Origin: Burkholderiales bacterium
GTDB lineage: Bacteria; Pseudomonadota; Gammaproteobacteria; Burkholderiales; Burkholderiaceae_C
NCBI GenBank assembly: GCA_016703325.1
Contig: JADJCH010000020.1
Span: 14,819-78,818 of the forward strand
Reading direction: 5' to 3'
Length of the DNA stretch: 64,000 bases
Position 1 is the stretch's first letter, and every line of letters starts with the position of its first letter. Shown piece by piece: positions 52,089 to 62,186 of this stretch. The notes beneath the pieces were generated by a model, which worked only from the letters and a program-made list of their open reading frames with translations, ran no database searches and was not told the DNA's origin. Position numbers and translations under genes: made by a program.

Positions 52089-52557
52089 CCGCTCCACTGG
52101 CAGCGCCCCGATGCTCGACGTCCCCGCCCTGCTCACCCGCCACGCGGGCCGCAAGGTCTACTTCGACACCAACGTTTTCATCTACGTTCTCAACGGCACG
52201 CCCGACCTGAGCGTTCCCTGCGTCCAGTTGCTTGACGCCTGCGCCCAAGGCGCCATCCAGGGCATCACCGGTGACCTCACGTTGGCCGAACTGCTGGTGC
52301 TCCCCCTGCGCCAGAACAACGCCGCCGCCGTCGCAGCCGTGCGCGAACTCCTGATCGACGACGGCGCCATCACCCTGCTGCCACACGACCGCGCCACCTT
52401 CGAACGCGCCGCCGCCCTGCGCGCCCAGCATGGCCTGAAGATGCCGGACGCGCTGCAAATGGCCACGGCGCTTCAGGCGGGAGCGGCCTGTTTGGTGTCG
52501 AACGATCGGCGGTTTCCGGGGGTGGATGGGATGGAGTGTGTGAGCTTGGTGGGGTGA
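52078..52557 (+). CDS. PIN-domain toxin (VapC-like)
   Basis: 159 residues. VYFDTNVFIYVLNG (Asp and Asn), GDLTLAELLVLPLRQNN (Glu), KMPDALQMATALQAGAACLV (Asp) and SNDRRFPGV (Asp) form a full PIN site. ATG 52078 overlaps the antitoxin by 11 bases; MLDVPALL (52111) is a possible later start. The IS110 element begins just after its stop. Confidence 0.9.
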   Translation: MSGDRSTGSAPMLDVPALLTRHAGRKVYFDTNVFIYVLNGTPDLSVPCVQLLDACAQGAIQGITGDLTLAELLVLPLRQNNAAAVAAVRELLIDDGAITLLPHDRATFERAAALRAQHGLKMPDALQMATALQAGAACLVSNDRRFPGVDGMECVSLVG

Positions 52558-52572
52558 GTGGCGCGGGCGCGG

Positions 52573-53990
52573 CTTAATGTGGAAGAACAGCCATCCCAGG
52601 CGCAGCGAGGCCTGGCCTGAAGCCGGCCGGAGCTGCAAGCGCGACGAAGACGAAGGGATCAGGCGGCGGCGGGTGTGGCGATGAAGCCGTGTTTGCGCAG
52701 CATCTTGATCCAGCGCGGGGCGTTGCGAGCCACGCTCAGGGCCTCGTAGTCGACGGTCTTGTCCTGGTAGTGAGTGCCGGTGCTGAGCATCGCGTAGACC
52801 GTGCGCAGCATCTTGTGCGCCAGCGCCACGATGGACTTCTTGTGGCCCTTGCGAATGGCCAGCGCCTCGAACTTGGCCCGCAGCGCACAGCGAGTTCGCG
52901 CCGCCGCCTGCGCAAACTCGCACAGTAGTCGGCGCACCCAGGCATTGCCCTTGCGGATCTTGCCGGTCTTGCGCTTGCCCGCACTTTCGTTGTTGCCTGG
53001 GCAGATGCCCACCCAACTGGCCAGCCGCTCGGCGCTGCCGAAGGGGCTCATGTCCGCACCAATCTCCACCAGCAGCATCGCTGCGCCCTGCAGGTCGATG
53101 CCGGGGATGGTCTGCAACAAGTTGAGCTGGGGCCCGTAGGCCTTCAAGCCCTCCAGCAGATACGCGTCCAGCCGCGCAATGCGCTGCTCGATCTGCTCGA
53201 TGTGCTGCACGATCTCATCGGCCACGAAGCGGTGCACGGCGCTGAACTGCTCGGTGCTCAAGGCCTCGAACAACTCGTCGCGACTGGCCCGCAGACGCCC
53301 CTTGCAATCCAGCACCTCGTGCATGGGCTTGTCGGCGATCAGCGCCTTGACCATGGCCCGCGCGCTGGCGCCGTGAATGTCGGACACCACCACGTTGATG
53401 CGCATGCCTGCATCCACCAGCACCTTGTGCAGCCGGTTCTTCTCGGCGCTGCACATGCCCACCAGCTTCTGACGCTGGCGCGCCACCAGTCGCAACTGCC
53501 GCATCAGCAGCGGTGGGATGAACGACGCCCGCAGCAGTCCGGCCCGCGCCAGAGTGGCCAGCCACTGCGCGTCGGCGATGTCGGTCTTGCGACCGGGCAC
53601 GGCTTTGACGTGCCGCGCGTTGACCACCCACGCGGTGATGCCCACCGACTCCAGTGCCGCAAACGGGCTCTTCCAATACACGCCCGTGCTCTCCATGACC
53701 ACCACCTCGGGCCTGATCTCAAGAGCCCACTGGGCCAGCGCGCGGCGGTCGCGTTTGAAGGCGCCGAACTCACGCATGGTGACCTCCACCCGCCCATCGT
53801 CATGCTCGACGATGGCGCAGGCCGTGATCTTGGCCTGGTGAACGTCCAGCGCGATGGCGCGCTTGTGCATCGGGGGCAATTGCATACCTGAACTCCTGCA
53901 GCTTGAACAACAATCACAAGCGTGCGGGGCGACGCAGGTGCCGCCGACCAACGGCCTGCCGGGCAAGCCCGGCGGCTCTCTTTAATGTGG
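52573..53990. mobile_element. IS110-family insertion sequence
   Basis: Contains one intact transposase. TTAATGTGG occurs at both edges (52574-52582 and 53982-53990) as a direct repeat, which sets the approximate borders. IS110 elements lack long terminal inverted repeats, as here. A strong hairpin GCCGGGCAAGCCCGGC lies near the right edge (about 53958-53973), of the type seen in the noncoding ends that yield the bridge RNA. Confidence 0.7.
52659..53885 (-). CDS. IS110-family transposase
   Basis: 408 residues, intact. N-terminal DEDD-type (RuvC-like) domain: IALDVHQAKITACAIVEHDD, VVMESTGVYWKS and KTDIADAQWLATLARAG supply the acidic residues. The C-terminal Tnp20 domain has LQTIPGIDLQGAAMLLVEIG, PFGSAERLASWVGICPGNN and the conserved Ser-containing SAGKRKTGKIRKGNAWVRRL. 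Acts with a bridge RNA encoded at the ends. ATG 53885. Confidence 0.95.
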   Translation of the reverse strand: MQLPPMHKRAIALDVHQAKITACAIVEHDDGRVEVTMREFGAFKRDRRALAQWALEIRPEVVVMESTGVYWKSPFAALESVGITAWVVNARHVKAVPGRKTDIADAQWLATLARAGLLRASFIPPLLMRQLRLVARQRQKLVGMCSAEKNRLHKVLVDAGMRINVVVSDIHGASARAMVKALIADKPMHEVLDCKGRLRASRDELFEALSTEQFSAVHRFVADEIVQHIEQIEQRIARLDAYLLEGLKAYGPQLNLLQTIPGIDLQGAAMLLVEIGADMSPFGSAERLASWVGICPGNNESAGKRKTGKIRKGNAWVRRLLCEFAQAAARTRCALRAKFEALAIRKGHKKSIVALAHKMLRTVYAMLSTGTHYQDKTVDYEALSVARNAPRWIKMLRKHGFIATPAAA

Positions 53991-53999
53991 GCTGTCAGG

Positions 54000-55390
54000 C
54001 GTGCCCTGCCCCTCACGGGGCTGGGCAGCGCTCGCAGGCAATCCTGGGTACGAGTGGTCGGCAGCGGGTCAAGTTAGGTCGGCGGCCTGGCCGGTGGCGG
54101 GTCGCGGGTGGCCTTGGCGGCCTGATCCGTGTCGGGCCTCGCGCAGGCCTCGGCATGTGCACTCGATGGCACGCCAGCATGCACGCAGGATGTGCGCGCC
54201 CGGTCGGCCAGGCGGTGGTGGATGGCCGCACCCCGAGGTCCACCGTCTTCAATGGTCGACGCACGTCCACGTTGGGGCGCGGCTGCGCACGCAGGTGGTG
54301 CTGCTGCCCGGCGGGGGGTGGAGCGGGGGCGCGGCGGCGCCTTCGCGCGGTCGGCCGCCACGCTCAGCTCGAGTGTTTGGCACCGGGCGGTGGGCGATCT
54401 TGCCCGCCGGCCTGTCCTGCGGTGGGCGGCGGCGTCCACGTGGCCTTGATCACGGCCAGCAAAACCTCGGTGCGGCAACTCGCGCTTGTGCGCCGGCCAG
54501 TGCGTCGTTGCGGCAGGCCAGGCGCTCGCGATGTCTGGCGAGGTGATCTCGGCGGTTGCGCTGGTCGAACAGGCCCAACTGCAGATGGCCCTGCTCGCCA
54601 GACGGCGAGACGCTCTTGAGCGCGGTGATCCAGCAACCCAGCGCGAAGCTCGTCGATGGCCTTCTGGGACCATGCCGCGGTCACCCCACCACCGTCAAGC
54701 CAAGCGCTCACGCACGCTGCGGCGGGCAGGAATGTCAGGCTGTCAGGTATTGCCTCGAACACCGAGACAGCCACCGGGCAGCCGCGCGCGTCGGGTGAGC
54801 AAGCCGTAGTTGACTGCAGCGTGCCGGGGCCATCGCGGCTGTGGCCCGCGCTTGGCCAGTGGGGGCAACTGCCTCAAGTAACTGATGACAGGTCGAACCA
54901 GTGCGCCTTCGCGCAGATGTCGCGCGAGCTTTGCTCGATGGCATCCTGCGGGCCAACAGCCAATCCATCTCGTACAGGTCGTCCTCGGTCGCATCGGCCG
55001 CCGAAGTCCTCGGCCAGGGTCGAGCAGTGCCAGTGCCTGAGGTGGCCGCTGGTGTCGGGCTGCGTGCGTGCCAACCAGGTCGCGTCCCCTGGGGGTCGAG
55101 GCGATCACCGATGCCAGGCGCGCCCGGCCGGCAACCGCCTGCCGTGCCGTGGGCACGCGACGCACAACCTCGAAGGCCTGTGATGCGGGAACGATTCAGC
55201 GAGCGCCGGATGATGTCGATCAGCGCATCGGGCAGGTGAGACAGGTTGCCCAGGGTCCCTCGCTCCGGTTGCCGTTCGCGGTAGCTGCGGCGCACGGTGG
55301 GTGCGTGACCTTGTCCTTGTGCGCGCGGGTGGTGCGACGGGTCCTGGAGGGCTGCAGTTTTGTGCTGATTACGCTGCAAATGCAATCATT
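54000..55390 (-). pseudogene. Decayed IS1634-type transposase
   Basis: On the minus strand, pieces in several frames line up in order with IS1634-like transposases: SYRERQPERGTLGNLSHLPD with ALIDIIRRSL; ATEDDLYEMDWLLARR; ARHLREGALV; AVNYGLLTRRA; MAVSVFEAIPDSLTF; SQKAIDELRAGL; and ACMLACHRVHM near the end. Many frameshifts separate them, so it cannot be active. IS110 sits against its 3' side. GC remains high, so decay was by indels. Confidence 0.75.
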
Positions 55391-55689
55391 TAGTGATACA
55401 GCAAAAAGCCGGAGGCCAGATTCGTGAGCGGCGACAGGGACTTATCGGCGCCAGGCCTCAGGCATTGGCGCGGAACTTCAAGTTAGGTACCGCGGTCACG
55501 ATGCCATCAAAAAATTGACCGACCTCTACCCACGCCGCCCCGCACACCTTCAAGTCTCTTCCATCATCCAGGGTGCGCCGGCCTGCTCATGAAAGTTAGT
55601 TCTGATACAGCAGAAGGCAAGACCCGACCCCAGGCGACCGTCTCGGACGGGTTCTCGGTCACACTTGGCGCTGTCTGTAGGTGTCGGCA
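55391..55689. other. Spacer between IS remnant and ABC-3C locus
   Basis: Holds two copies of TGATACAGCA (about 55395-55405 and 55600-55610) and the 11-mer TCAAGTTAGGT at 55488, which also occurs at 54069 inside the IS remnant. These may be IS ends, but I cannot assign them. No gene is seen. Confidence 0.4.
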
Positions 55690-57616
55690 CTACTGCTGCC
55701 AGCTGGGCCAGTCTTGCGGCACCAGCGCTGGCGGATTCATCCAAGGTTCCTCCACGAGCGCATCCTGGAACCACTCGTCCGCAAAGTTCGCGTGCTCTGT
55801 GACGATGATCTGAAACCCAGGCACCACGGTCTTCGTGTAGTCGAGCAGGATCTCGAACAAGCGCCTTGCGGCAACTAGGTCCGCGTCCTTTGTCTGCTGC
55901 ACGCGCTGGATGTCGCCGGCGGCCGCCTCATAGGCAATCTGTGTGGGGAAGTACACCTGCGTTGGCTGGTCGAGCATCAAGAAGCGTGGGATCGGGATAC
56001 CGTTCTTGTAAGCGTAGTGATGCATCGCCAGCAGTGCGGACATGTGATACGCGAGCCAGTTGGCTCCACCACCCGTCCGCTTCATGGGCACCGGATTGCC
56101 GGGCCTCTGAACCACAACTGTGAGGTCGCGCATGTCCAGCCAGAACGGAAACTCCCAGAAGAACGGCTTGAACTTCGCGATGAGCGAAGTCATCTCTGAG
56201 GAGATATTCGTGAGAACCGAGTGCATCCGTGCTTCAGCATCGTCGTCGGCGCCAGCGTCGAGAACGAGCTGATCAAGTTTGGCCTGGAGACGCTGCACCT
56301 TGAGCTTCAAGGTGTCGATGGCGTCGCTGGGCTGTAGATTTTCAAGGTAGAAGCTCACACGGCCCTGCACCCTGATCGCCTGGGCATTGGCATCCTCCAG
56401 CGCTGTGGCCCTCTCCTCGATCAGCACCGCCGCGTTGATGCTCTGCTCTACCTGGCGAATTTCGGCTGCTAGGCTGCTGGACTTTTCGGTCAAGCTCGCA
56501 AGTCGCTGATCCAGCCGCGGACGGGCGCCACCGACGGTCTGGAGTTCCTGACTGAGGCTGGAGAGTTCGCCCAGAAGCGCCTGAGCTCCGTCTGGGCTGC
56601 GGGGTAGGGCGTTGATGGATGCCAAGCGCGCCCACTGCTCGTGAACCTCACTCTCGAACTCGGCGGCGCCTTTCACGTACCGCTGCGCGGCGGCAATCGC
56701 CCCCTGCACGTCGTTGCGCTGCATGCGCAAGCTGAGCCGGCGCGCCTGCAGCTTAGCCATCTGGCTGTTGGCCATCAACGGAATGGAACCAGGCCTCCAG
56801 CTCAGCACCTGATGCAGGATGCAACCAAGTCGCTGGTCGGGGCTGTGCCCTCAGGCACATCCGCAGGCAGCGCGCTGCCAAATGGGATGCCGGCTGCTCG
56901 CGCTTCGGCAAGCAGCCCCACACCCTTGGTGTCGAGTGCGTCCTCAGCCTCCTCTGCGGTACGCAGCTCCTTGGTGGCGATCCTCAACTCACGCTGTGTG
57001 GCCCGACGATTGGCCTCCGTCTCCATGTCGGCAAGCTGCGAGATCCCAAACAACACCGCGAAGGTGTCGCGGATAGCCTGAGGAGGTGTTCTTCGCTCTG
57101 CCTGTAGAACAGGAGATCCTTGTTGGCGACAAGTCCCTGCTTCTGGAACAGGTAGTAGGTGGTGTGCTTGACGTTCACTGAGTAACTGACGCGGCTGCTG
57201 CGCTCCGGCACCGCGGTCTTTGTCTCGGGGATACCGAGCATCGAAGAAAGTACCTGCTGCACGAGTTCGTCGCCGCCATTGTGGGCGAGATTCTCGAAGG
57301 CAGGAATACTGATTTGTGCACCGCGCAGCAGCATTGCGAGGGAGCATTGGACACGCCCGGGCTTCGGATTCGGCTTGGCAACAAACACCTGCTGGCCAGG
57401 AAACTGAAAGATGACAGCAAACCAGGACACCTTCTCGCGAATGAAGCCCTCTGCAATCTTGCAGTCGGCCTCGCCCATACAGTACTCGACGATGTCGGAG
57501 AGCGACGATTTCCCGGTGGATGCCAGGCCCGTGATGATGTTCAGGCCTTCGGTTTCAAATGGTAGATCCCGCCGGCGCCCGTCATGGCTGTAGATATGGA
57601 TTGAGGCAATCTTCAT
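55690..57616 (-). pseudogene. DUF3732-type ATPase of an ABC-3C system, two frameshifts
   Basis: Three consecutive frames give one protein of about 640 residues. Part 1 (from ATG 57616): MKIASIHIYSHDGRRRDLPF and Walker A TGLASTGKSSLSDIVEYCMG. The frame breaks near 57090, where FYRQSEEH should continue as PPQAIRDTFAVLFGIS; it breaks again near 56815, before LHQVLSWRPGSIPLM. The rest is a long coiled coil, then GANWLAYHMSALLAMHHYAY and Walker B RFLMLDQPTQVYFPTQ, the DUF3732 end. This is the SMC/RecN-like ATPase of ABC-three-component conflict systems. The start overlaps the middle-component stop. Broken as written. Confidence 0.78.
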
Positions 57617-58101
57617 GGTCGAATAGACAGGCTTGTGTAGATCGTCACACGGTCATTGATGCGAGCGAAGTCGCGGCCGACGATCTTAGCGGCCGAGCGG
57701 CATGCTTCGGCGTCTGCTGTAGGCAGCGATTTGGGTGACACCTTCCTAGGCAGCAAACTGATGCATCCGTCGTCGGTGACCGTGATGCAACCCTTACTCG
57801 ACAGCAGGGCGAACGCCTCAAGGGCGTACTGCACGAGAGCTTTGGCACGCTGCGCGAAGTGAATCAACAGCTCAGGGCGCAGGGCGATGACCCGCAGGAC
57901 AGAGATCGTCTTGTTGCCGAGGATCTCATCCCGGGTCGTTGGGTGCAGGCAAAGCGGTAGCACCAGCAACGTGAGGGAGTACGGCATCGGCTTTCCCGCA
58001 TTGCGTTCGTACTCACGGATGCCTGCTGCGATGACGAGCGCGCAGAACGCGGGATTGAAGAGGTTGCGCTCCTCAAATGGCCGTTGTCTCCAGTCGATCA
58101 C
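57613..58101 (-). CDS. ABC-3C middle component
   Basis: 162 residues, intact. WRQRPFEERNLFNPAFCALV then LTLLVLPLCLHPTTRDEILG matches the small middle component found between the effector and the ATPase genes of ABC-3C systems. The protein is thought to bridge the two. ATGA overlaps on both sides show one transcript with its neighbours. It may now be without function since both partners are broken. Confidence 0.72.
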   Translation of the reverse strand: MIDWRQRPFEERNLFNPAFCALVIAAGIREYERNAGKPMPYSLTLLVLPLCLHPTTRDEILGNKTISVLRVIALRPELLIHFAQRAKALVQYALEAFALLSSKGCITVTDDGCISLLPRKVSPKSLPTADAEACRSAAKIVGRDFARINDRVTIYTSLSIRP

Positions 58102-59287
58102 GATACCACCTCGACCGTTACCTTCAGAATCTCGAGAAACCTCGGATGCCAGTAAACCCGCGGTTCCGGCTTCTCGTCAGCCAAGATGTGAAAACTGCCT
58201 CGCCGAATGAAGTCCTCCGTGACCTGCCTGCGAATCTGAATGTGTCTCGACTCGTTCTCAGCCCATTGGTACAGGCGCTGCCCAGCTTCGAGGACTTGAG
58301 CCTCATTGCCAAGGCCTTTGATAGAAACCCACGCCTTCATACGCTTCCATTCTTCGACAAGCCGAGCTTCGAACCTCTTCATCTCGCCACCAACCAGTAC
58401 GTCAACTCGTGCCCAGTGCGACCGCTGAGAAACCGCGCGGTAGAAGTCAAGGATGGCCATCTCGAGCCCGACGGTCTCGATACCGATCGCTCGAAGCTGC
58501 TGCACGAACTGGCGCGGATCGTTCAAAGGATCAACCCCTTCAGACGGCACCTCGTCCTCGAACATGACCGGCAGCCGCTCATCGTGGTACTGACTGGATA
58601 TGGATGAGACCATCAGCCAGACTTCCGAAGACGTGATGGGTGTGCGCTTCCTTCGGATGAGCTCAATGGCCTGCCTTAACCACCAGCCTTCAAGTCGCTC
58701 ACAGACGTCTGCGCGGAACTTTGAGGAACCGACTTCAGCCGGCTGGCGACAGCGGCCTCGAGCTCGTTGATACGAAGAGAGCAGTCCGCAATGACGATGC
58801 GGAAAAAGAAGTCGCTGAGTTCGACGTCGCTCAGGCCGGCCATCGATTCATTGATTTCTTTGCTCAGTTCTGTTGAGGAACTCTGCAACTCGGTATGTAG
58901 CTTGGCGACGAAGTCTGGAGGCTTAGGCTCTGCCCCTCCCAGGAAGTGCTTGAGCATCGACTTCGGACCGACACGAGACGTCAGGCTATGCAATAGGCAT
59001 GGCTGCAGGCCAGCTTGCCATCCCTTTTGTAGCGGTCCAACCAAATTCGCACGGACTTCCAAAAGTCAACAGAAAGGGTACCCACGGCGTCGCCTTCCTG
59101 CTTGTGCTTTAGGGAGATCAGCGTATCTTTGCCGTTGACGTCCATCACTTGTACATCGTCGTCGGCCCGATGAGCAGGGACGAACTCTCGTCGTCCTGCC
59201 TCATCAGGTGCACCAATGCAAACCGAATTTGATAGACGTAGCCTAGGCCTGCTCGCCAGCGGCATACTTGTTTGTCTGCGTTGCCAC
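58098..59287 (-). pseudogene. ABC-3C effector, about four frameshifts
   Basis: Start GTG 59287 with RBS GGAAGGAA gives MATQTNKYAAGEQA. A frame change follows to LGYVYQIRFALVHLMRQDD, then to DVQVMDVNGKDTLISLKHKQ and LSVDFWKSVRIWLDRYKR. After a break near 58985 a helical middle runs (LHTELQSSSTELSKEINESM), and after a break near 58690 comes RLEGWWLRQAIELIRRKR and the C-terminal DVLVGGEMKRFEARLVEEWK. The early D-x-(n)-L-K-H-K region resembles nuclease-like N-terminal domains of these effectors, and the RLEGWW segment is the characteristic C-terminal domain. Ends overlapping the middle component. Confidence 0.7.
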
Positions 59288-59336
59288 GTTCCTTCCTTCC
59301 CGGTCGCGCTCAGCCAAGCGCACGGGCTGCCAGTAG

Positions 59337-60503
59337 TCAACTACTTAGCGGAACATAACACCTTTTACCAAGGAATACTGAAGATCTCGAGTCACAGGCA
59401 CGTGAAGCTCCTTCACTCCGGAAGTTAACAAATCTTGCTCTTGCCAGATCACCAGAATCAGATACCACACCCAATAGCACTACCTTCCGAAAGAACTCCT
59501 CCACGCTTGGCGACTCACCCTCACCAGAATCATTCGCAAAGATAAATATGATGTGATCATCGCCCAAACACTTGAGTGCTTGATTCATTTTTTAAATCAC
59601 GTGTCGATTCATTTCAATACTAGATCTCATAAAGGTATCAGATATACAAAAAACTGCCATCTTTGCGTGATTTAGCATTGCAATTACCGCCTTCTGCCAG
59701 GCCCCATCATCAAACCTAAGTGCAGTGACGCCATTTTCTCCACCAACTCGCTCTTTGGTTCTCAGGAAATCAGACACCACCCTCTCAATACCATCCACCC
59801 CAACAGGAAAAAAATCTCTTGTCCTCCAGACCTCAGCAGACATCCATATGAATACAACCACCAACCAAGCAACAATCACCCATCCAAGAGCGGCAAGAGC
59901 AATGACCACAACAGGGAGCAAGAGCACAGCCCAAGCAATCAAGGAATACCTCAAAATAGATCCATAGCCTCGAAACGATTTATCCTGAATAGTCACAAGC
60001 CGGACCATTCTACTTGCGGCACGAGAAATACCTTCACACACTCCATCCCTATCGGCATTTTTAGAAAATCTACGAAACACAATTCCGACGTCACACAGGG
60101 ATTTACCAACTGGAGCAATCTTATATGCCACCCACACCCAACACACAACGATAGGAAGGATCACACGAATACCATAATATTTCCAAAGCAACAACGCAAA
60201 TAGCAGAGCCACTCCAATTGCAATATAAATTTTTCCACTCACATCGCGATTCGACAAAGAACCGTTCGCCACCTCCAGATTTATTAGCTCATCTATTTGA
60301 GCTTCATCTTGAGGCCCAATCCATAATTGTCGTGAATTCTTTGATAGATGAGCCATCGCGCGCCAGATAACCTGCACCCACAAATCCAATAAAAGAACAA
60401 GATGCGACAATATAGGATTTAGCAAAACCACAACAATAAATACCACCAAGACAAATCTTCTTCTATATATTGTCCATCCGATTAAATAGGGCACGCTTTG
60501 CAT
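59337..60503 (-). pseudogene. AT-rich membrane protein with possible TIR-like end, in-frame stop
   Basis: From ATG 60503 a 303-codon frame encodes two membrane regions (FVLVVFIVVVLLNPILSHLV; YIAIGVALLFALLLWKYYGI; further hydrophobic stretches AVLLLPVVVIALAALGWVI) and ends MNRHVI with TAA at 59592. The very next codons in the same frame are AAA ATG, then NQALKCLGDDHIIFIFANDS and so on for 82 residues. Read through, WQKAVIAMLNHAKMAVFCIS joined to this tail looks like one compact alpha/beta domain, perhaps TIR-like, as in membrane-bound conflict effectors. Base composition is far more AT-rich than the rest of the window, a sign of transfer. Function unknown. Confidence 0.55.
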
Positions 60504-60646
60504 ACATGATATCCTTCGCAGGCCAAAATTTTTATACTACCAATGCAACTATGACGAAGATGCGGAAAAACAGTAACCCCAGATCAACTTAGAGGCAATC
60601 CAAGGTAAAAAACGCCATCTCCAATCAAGCAACAGAAAATTACCCA
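60504..60646. promoter_or_regulatory. AT-rich upstream region of the transferred gene
   Basis: The AT-rich composition continues beyond the ATG at 60503 up to about 60655 and then changes sharply to GC-rich sequence within the truncated Mrr-like gene. It is probably the promoter region and the right border of the transferred segment. Confidence 0.4.
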
Positions 60647-61291
60647 CTAAAGATCGGCAGTTTGGGCTTTCAGGGAGAAAGTTCTCAAACAAGCCGCCGT
60701 TCGAACCACGGCTCTGGCCGCGTTACAGAAACAGACCTGGGCGACCAGGACCTCGAAGCGGCGCCATTCGATGAGGCGGAACACCTCGGAGCCCCAGGCG
60801 GAGGGGCGTGCGGGTGGGGTGTCCGGGGTGGGGCCGGAGGGGCGTTCGGCCGAGGTGGGTGTGGCGGCGGCAGCGGGGGCCGGGGCTGGCTCGGGGTGCG
60901 GTTTGCTGCGGCGCCAGGCGGGTTGTGCGCGTGTTGGGGCGGCGAACCGGGCGGACCGGGCGGACGGGGAAAAGGGGAAAGAAGGGGCAGATGAGGCAGA
61001 AGGGCCGGTCGCGGAGGAGGTGTCGGCGGGTTCCGCCGCTGCGGCAGTTGGACGAGGGGTCTGACGCCACAGGCGCAAGGCCATGAGCCCCACACCCAAC
61101 AGCAGCAGGAGCCAGCCGAACCGCTGCAGGTCGGCCACGGCCGCCATGCCCGGCAGGCGCCTGAAGGCCATCGGCAGGATGACGAGCAGGGCCCCGGTGC
61201 CCAGAAAGGCCGTCCCGAGCCGGTCAAGGGGGTTGCTGCCGGAAGCGCGGGCCGTTCGGCGGCGCCTGGGCGTGGCGGCGGGGCGGGGCAT
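60647..61291 (-). pseudogene. Truncated membrane protein with Mrr-like C-terminus
   Basis: 214 codons. Two helices near the start (TAFLGTGALLVILPMAFRRL; FGWLLLLLGVGLMALRLW), a Pro/Ala linker, then WGSEVFRLIEWRRFEVLVAQ, which is how Mrr-type restriction endonuclease domains begin in similar membrane proteins. After this the frame is garbled: shifting by one base gives RGQSRGSNGGL, like the QSHGADGG of intact family members, and then the AT-rich segment begins. The catalytic domain is therefore lost. It probably lost its 3' end when the AT-rich DNA arrived. Confidence 0.6.
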
Positions 61292-61457
61292 GGTCTGTGG
61301 TTCCTCCCACGGTGTGTGACTCTTGTGCGGACGATGCTAGCGAGTCCTCACTGGCGCGAAAGCCCCTGCACGGGGCGAGTCGTAACAAGGTGTTTTCATA
61401 CCCGGACGGCGGGGGAGGCCGCGGCGCCGTCTGGGGGGCCTGGATGGCCCCAGGCCG

Positions 61458-61841
61458 TCAACCCAGCGTCATCTGAAGCTGCACGTCCCGGTAGGCCACC
61501 TCCGGGCGAACCATGCCCCGCGAGCCGCGGTGGAGCCGCACGAGGCCGTAGCGCTCCATCGTGCGCAGGGTGCGAGAGAGGTTGCCGGGCGTGCGCCCGC
61601 TGCGGTCGGCCAGTTCGTGCAGGGACTCGGGCCGGGTTTCGGCGATGAGGGCCAACAGCGCCCGGTTCTTGTTGGACAGCAGCCGGGCAAAGCCCGGCGA
61701 GGTGAACCAGACCTGGGGTCGCCCGCCTTCGGCCGGAGTTGCCACGGGCAATCGCCATCGTGCGCGCCTTCATGTCCCAGGAGGCAATTCCGACCTTCAG
61801 CGTCGTGGCGGGGTGATCGTCGCCGTGGGTGTCGTTGTCAT
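61458..61841 (-). pseudogene. Winged-HTH regulator, frameshifted
   Basis: ATG 61841 has RBS AAGGAG. The protein opens MTTTPTATITPP, must change frame to TTLKVGIASWDMKARTMAIA, and change again before PAEGGRPQVWFTSPGFARLL. It then runs to RTLRTMERYGLVRLHRGSRG and VQLQMTLG. Together this is a known single-domain HTH family (KVGIASxxxMKARTxAIARGE ... NLSRTLRTMERYGLV). The last 97 codons are open from an internal ATG (61751) and could be made alone. Confidence 0.65.
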
Positions 61842-62186
61842 GTCCAGACTCCTTGTTCGCGCATCCGGGCTCCACCTCAGCCCAAAATCAACCCGCCGGC
61901 ATCGCGGTAGTCAGGCGAATGACCCGACCATGCGGGTCAAGCGGCGTGTCATAGGGAAGAATCCCGGTGGGCCATGCTCATCGACTATCTCATGCTGAGA
62001 ATGTTCGCGGCCTCGATCTGCACGGTGGGAACGGCGGCTGTGCGAACGGACGGCATCTGGTCTTGGGCGAACCCTGGGCATCCGGCCCGACAGGACTGGC
62101 CGATCAGAAGCGCGTCGGACAGATCATCCAGCCGCGCTTCAGGCAGCTGCCCGATGAGTGGTGCAGCTGGCCACCAGCGGCGAGGT
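61842..62186. other. Intergenic, nothing recognised
   Basis: About 345 bases. A plus-strand stretch near 62080-62160 (TGLADQKRVGQIIQPRFRQL) looks coding-like and may be the remnant of a small gene, but I do not recognise it and find no good start. Confidence 0.35.

Noticed and set aside
54364..55385. Several separate hypothetical proteins at 54-55.4 kb
   Set aside because: Together on the minus strand they line up in order with one IS1634-type transposase, so they are frameshifted pieces.
59725..59967. Small plus-strand gene
   Set aside because: Antisense to the AT-rich membrane gene, no RBS, no recognisable domain.
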